A stretch of DNA of 43,166 nucleotides from Verrucomicrobiales bacterium. Its GTDB lineage: Bacteria > Verrucomicrobiota > Verrucomicrobiia > Verrucomicrobiales > DEV007. How positions within the stretch are numbered: the first letter of the stretch is position 1; every line of letters begins with the position of its first letter. Below the pieces are notes generated by a model. That model was not told where the DNA came from. It was given only the letters and a program-made list of their open reading frames with translations, and did not search any database. Both the position numbers and the translations under genes were made by a program. The stretch lies in contig JARGPH010000003.1 in assembly GCA_029213065.1 (NCBI GenBank), forward strand, positions 61,414-104,579, given 5' to 3'. Of this stretch, positions 42,301 through 43,166 are shown in pieces.

Positions 42301-42779
42301 CCAAAGCCTGACAAAACGACCTGACGCTCATCGGCGATATCGTCACCGTCGGTATCCTTGAGGAAAAGCACTTCGATCGAATTGGCGATGTAAGCTCCGC
42401 CGTCTCCGGGTAGAACCGCAGTGGGAATGTGGAGATTGGTGGCAAAGTCGGTGTGCTTGTCGGCGACGCCGTCTCCGTTGGTGTCTTCGAGAATGACGAC
42501 TTTGTCCTGCTCTTCCTGACCGGGTTTGATGTGCGGGTAGAGGGGGCTGCTGACGACCCAGAGACGCCCGCGCGAATCCCAGTTCATGTGAGTCGGGTTT
42601 GCCACCGCCGGCTCGTTCGCAAAGAGATTTACGTTGGCTCCCTCGATCAGTTTAAAAGATTCGAGCTGAGCGGATACGGCCGTGTCGGGAATATCCTTGA
42701 GGCCGTTTTGTGCGTGTGCCGGCAGTGTCGCGAAACTTGCGACGATGAGGGCTGAGGCAATGGATTGAAAAAGTTTCAT
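39324..42779 (-). CDS. PVC-type HEAT-repeat CxxCH heme protein (membrane-bound dehydrogenase-like)
   Basis: This is a large exported protein of 1151 residues. After a signal peptide (1-23) comes a PQQ/NHL-like six-bladed propeller related to soluble aldose dehydrogenases (about 35-390: LWVVSSPLYPHIKPG, VVILEDTNGDGVADKHTDF, KMGPDGAIYVADWYNPIIQH). HEAT-type helical repeats follow (about 400-840), then a cytochrome c domain with CVVCH (C867, C870, H871) and a C-terminal jelly-roll-like domain after about 1000. The family is found in Planctomycetota and Verrucomicrobiota and is thought to oxidise sugars in the periplasm, passing electrons to the heme. The substrate is not known. The SGNH hydrolase gene upstream on the same strand is its usual neighbour. 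Confidence 0.95.
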   Translation of the reverse strand: MKLFQSIASALIVASFATLPAHAQNGLKDIPDTAVSAQLESFKLIEGANVNLFANEPAVANPTHMNWDSRGRLWVVSSPLYPHIKPGQEEQDKVVILEDTNGDGVADKHTDFATNLHIPTAVLPGDGGAYIANSIEVLFLKDTDGDDIADERQVVLSGFGTEDTHHLLHTFKWGPEGMIWMNQSIYIHTHLETPYGIRRLLGGGMWHYRPETQRSDVFMKGLINPWGHAFDEWGQSFLTDGAGSQGINFVFPRSVFATSPGASRILTGLNPGQPKHCGAEFLTGRHVPDSLKGVIAAPDFRGSRINLFKLTDNGSAYTSTQVSDLISSKHRAFRPIDIKMGPDGAIYVADWYNPIIQHGEVDFRDSRRDKSHGRIWRITFDGEETLPIEDLSKLDEKALAAKLNAPEALTRQLALTEMRNRDPKAVLPAVADLTAPDDVDPDLVALRKIWASQTLNRFDEKAATALLDSKNHKARAAALRAIYYRAADNDEALAIASKAIADPHPQVRLWAVSVLAQLDAKSTVTTAMNAIDGVEVDEFLDFALWSICREHSDTWVTGAQEKNPFASTRQLLFAVRAINKPVAVDQILSALESGELSSDQEVRDIADWISKTGTPENLNSLFAHALKEGASHTHQHAVLAALASAGRIRKIQPTGDQNRLTQFLASKNDVIFAEAATLAGLWKLESAREGLKNAFLAAAKNQKRAEAALDGLISLGGPETAKLFESEAKSDASSFLIKSLAVRGRTRMHPAEGAKLAVEVLQNAPNGKDPHGIFAAFLATKQGPGALAKALANTKLPQPIALVGVQKASSAATKPEGLVKALQTAADLKPMKMALSAPEMEAMMEEVAKSGDPHRGETIYRRAALQCVVCHAIGGAGGVIGPDMVSIGSSAPVDYLIDSLLQPSVKIKEGYHTTLVTLKNGDSFAGAIAREDANELVVRDATGKENRIPKADIASNNISPVSLMPPGLTAQLREDEFVDLVAFLAQLGKDGDFKTPPNRFVRQWQALMPHDRTRDAIGHYGHLIFTEDIKTYQWMPFYAKVTGGVPIPEMPKVVGRGANRYGVARTFLDVSKVGPIRLKISGKLKDLVLLHGEKEIALPGDASEAEITLEVKKPGRQKITISGLNGYGLDTVKVEALDDAGTVQFVDIKEF

Positions 42780-42811
42780 ATCGAAAAATGGTTGGCGTGG
42801 TGGAGCGGTGC

Positions 42812-43166
42812 CTAGTTCTTAGGCTGGCCGGCGAAGAGAGCCTGGCGGGCGGCTTCGATTTTTTTGTCCTGTTCCGCGATGAGCGGGTCGAACATGGGGA
42901 TTTCTTTGGCGTTCTGGCCCTGCTCGTGTTTACGGAAGAGGAAGAGATAGGTTTCGTTGGCAGGTCTCCAGCGATGGAAAAAGAGCCGGTTCTTTTCAAT
43001 GATCGCCGCCATGAGTGGTGAATCAGCGCTATTTTGAGCGGCGGAAGTTTCGCCGTAGCCGAGTTCTTTGACGAGCTCACGCCCGAGGAGTTGGTAACCT
43101 GACTCGCTGTAGTGAACCCCGTTGTTGGTCAGGGCGGGGCTGGCGACTTCACCATTGAAGTCGTCA
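42812..43166 (-). CDS. SGNH/GDSL hydrolase, C-terminal part (5' end beyond window)
   Basis: The open frame enters from the right edge and ends at the TAG at 42814-42812. The visible 117 residues contain LTNNGVHYSESGYQLLGREL, which holds the catalytic His of the SGNH fold. After a linker comes KNRLFFHRWRPANETYLFLF and RKHEQGQNAKEIPMFDPLI, the conserved C-terminal extension of PVC-group SGNH hydrolases found beside HEAT/heme proteins. It would act as an esterase, probably on acetylated or acylated glycans. The gene precedes the heme protein gene by 32 bases in the same direction, so one operon is likely. The catalytic Ser region is outside the window. Confidence 0.9.
   Translation of the reverse strand, partial: DDFNGEVASPALTNNGVHYSESGYQLLGRELVKELGYGETSAAQNSADSPLMAAIIEKNRLFFHRWRPANETYLFLFRKHEQGQNAKEIPMFDPLIAEQDKKIEAARQALFAGQPKN

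Overview
The window looks like a chromosomal segment of a member of the PVC superphylum, most likely a marine or aquatic Verrucomicrobiota (Verrucomicrobiae). The evidence is the density of families largely confined to Planctomycetota and Verrucomicrobiota: paired DUF1549/DUF1553 (PSCyt) and DUF1501 proteins, a paired DUF1592-type cytochrome and DUF1552 protein, a PVC-type HEAT-repeat/CxxCH heme protein, several Tat-signal secreted proteins, formylglycine sulfatases and a lysine/alanine-rich histone H1-like protein. I found no rRNA, tRNA, CRISPR array, transposase or phage gene. Shine-Dalgarno sequences are weak or absent before many genes, so several starts were chosen from signal peptides and domain boundaries.

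Layout. 1-1807: 3' part of a sensor kinase and its OmpR-type regulator. 1936-2339: H1-like protein with an intrinsic terminator. 2341-2579: gene-free, with two termination-like signals just before an MFS transporter (2586-3785), followed by a coiled-coil membrane protein (3832-5181). 5348-6617: dcd facing away from a cmk gene that appears broken by an internal deletion and frameshift. 6763-21424: an almost entirely exported set (DUF1501, LamG/PSCyt/DUF1549/DUF1553, sulfatase, sugar isomerase-like TIM barrel, PhoD-like phosphatase, two unknown secreted proteins, sialidase-like propeller, DUF1592-type cytochrome, DUF1552). It reads as a periplasmic or cell-surface substrate-degradation locus, probably for sulfated or acidic glycans. 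21726-26479: a CIA30-fasciclin protein interrupted by an in-frame TGA, an MMPL/RND exporter and a CrtC/AttH-like lipocalin protein. 26601-32881: a possible small exported protein, an Fe3+-type ABC importer operon (ATPase, binding protein, fused permease) and a divergent Nramp-like transporter lacking the canonical metal-site motifs. 33116-36642: a second sulfatase and a YcbB-like L,D-transpeptidase. 37109-43166: a small protein, then a reverse-strand probable operon of SGNH hydrolase (cut by the window end), PVC-type heme protein, FG-GAP propeller protein and a duplicated CxxC protein.

Non-coding structure is the least ordinary part. Two families of dispersed intergenic palindromic repeats occur. 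Family A is at 21512-21652, 32896-33058 and 37380-37486, with a left arm - right arm - left arm design in two of three places. Family B is at 5266-5340 and 34934-35032, both times between the 3' ends of convergent genes. A paired ACCCTGTTGGGT-type palindrome with 22-bp spacing occurs once between genes and once inside the ABC binding-protein gene. There is also a perfect 8 x 7-bp tandem repeat at 21440-21495, and a hairpin next to the ribosome-binding site of the 1213-residue PSCyt protein.

I see no single complete undescribed system with certainty. The best leads are the repeat families, the two interrupted genes, the atypical Nramp protein next to an iron importer, and the exported degradation locus.
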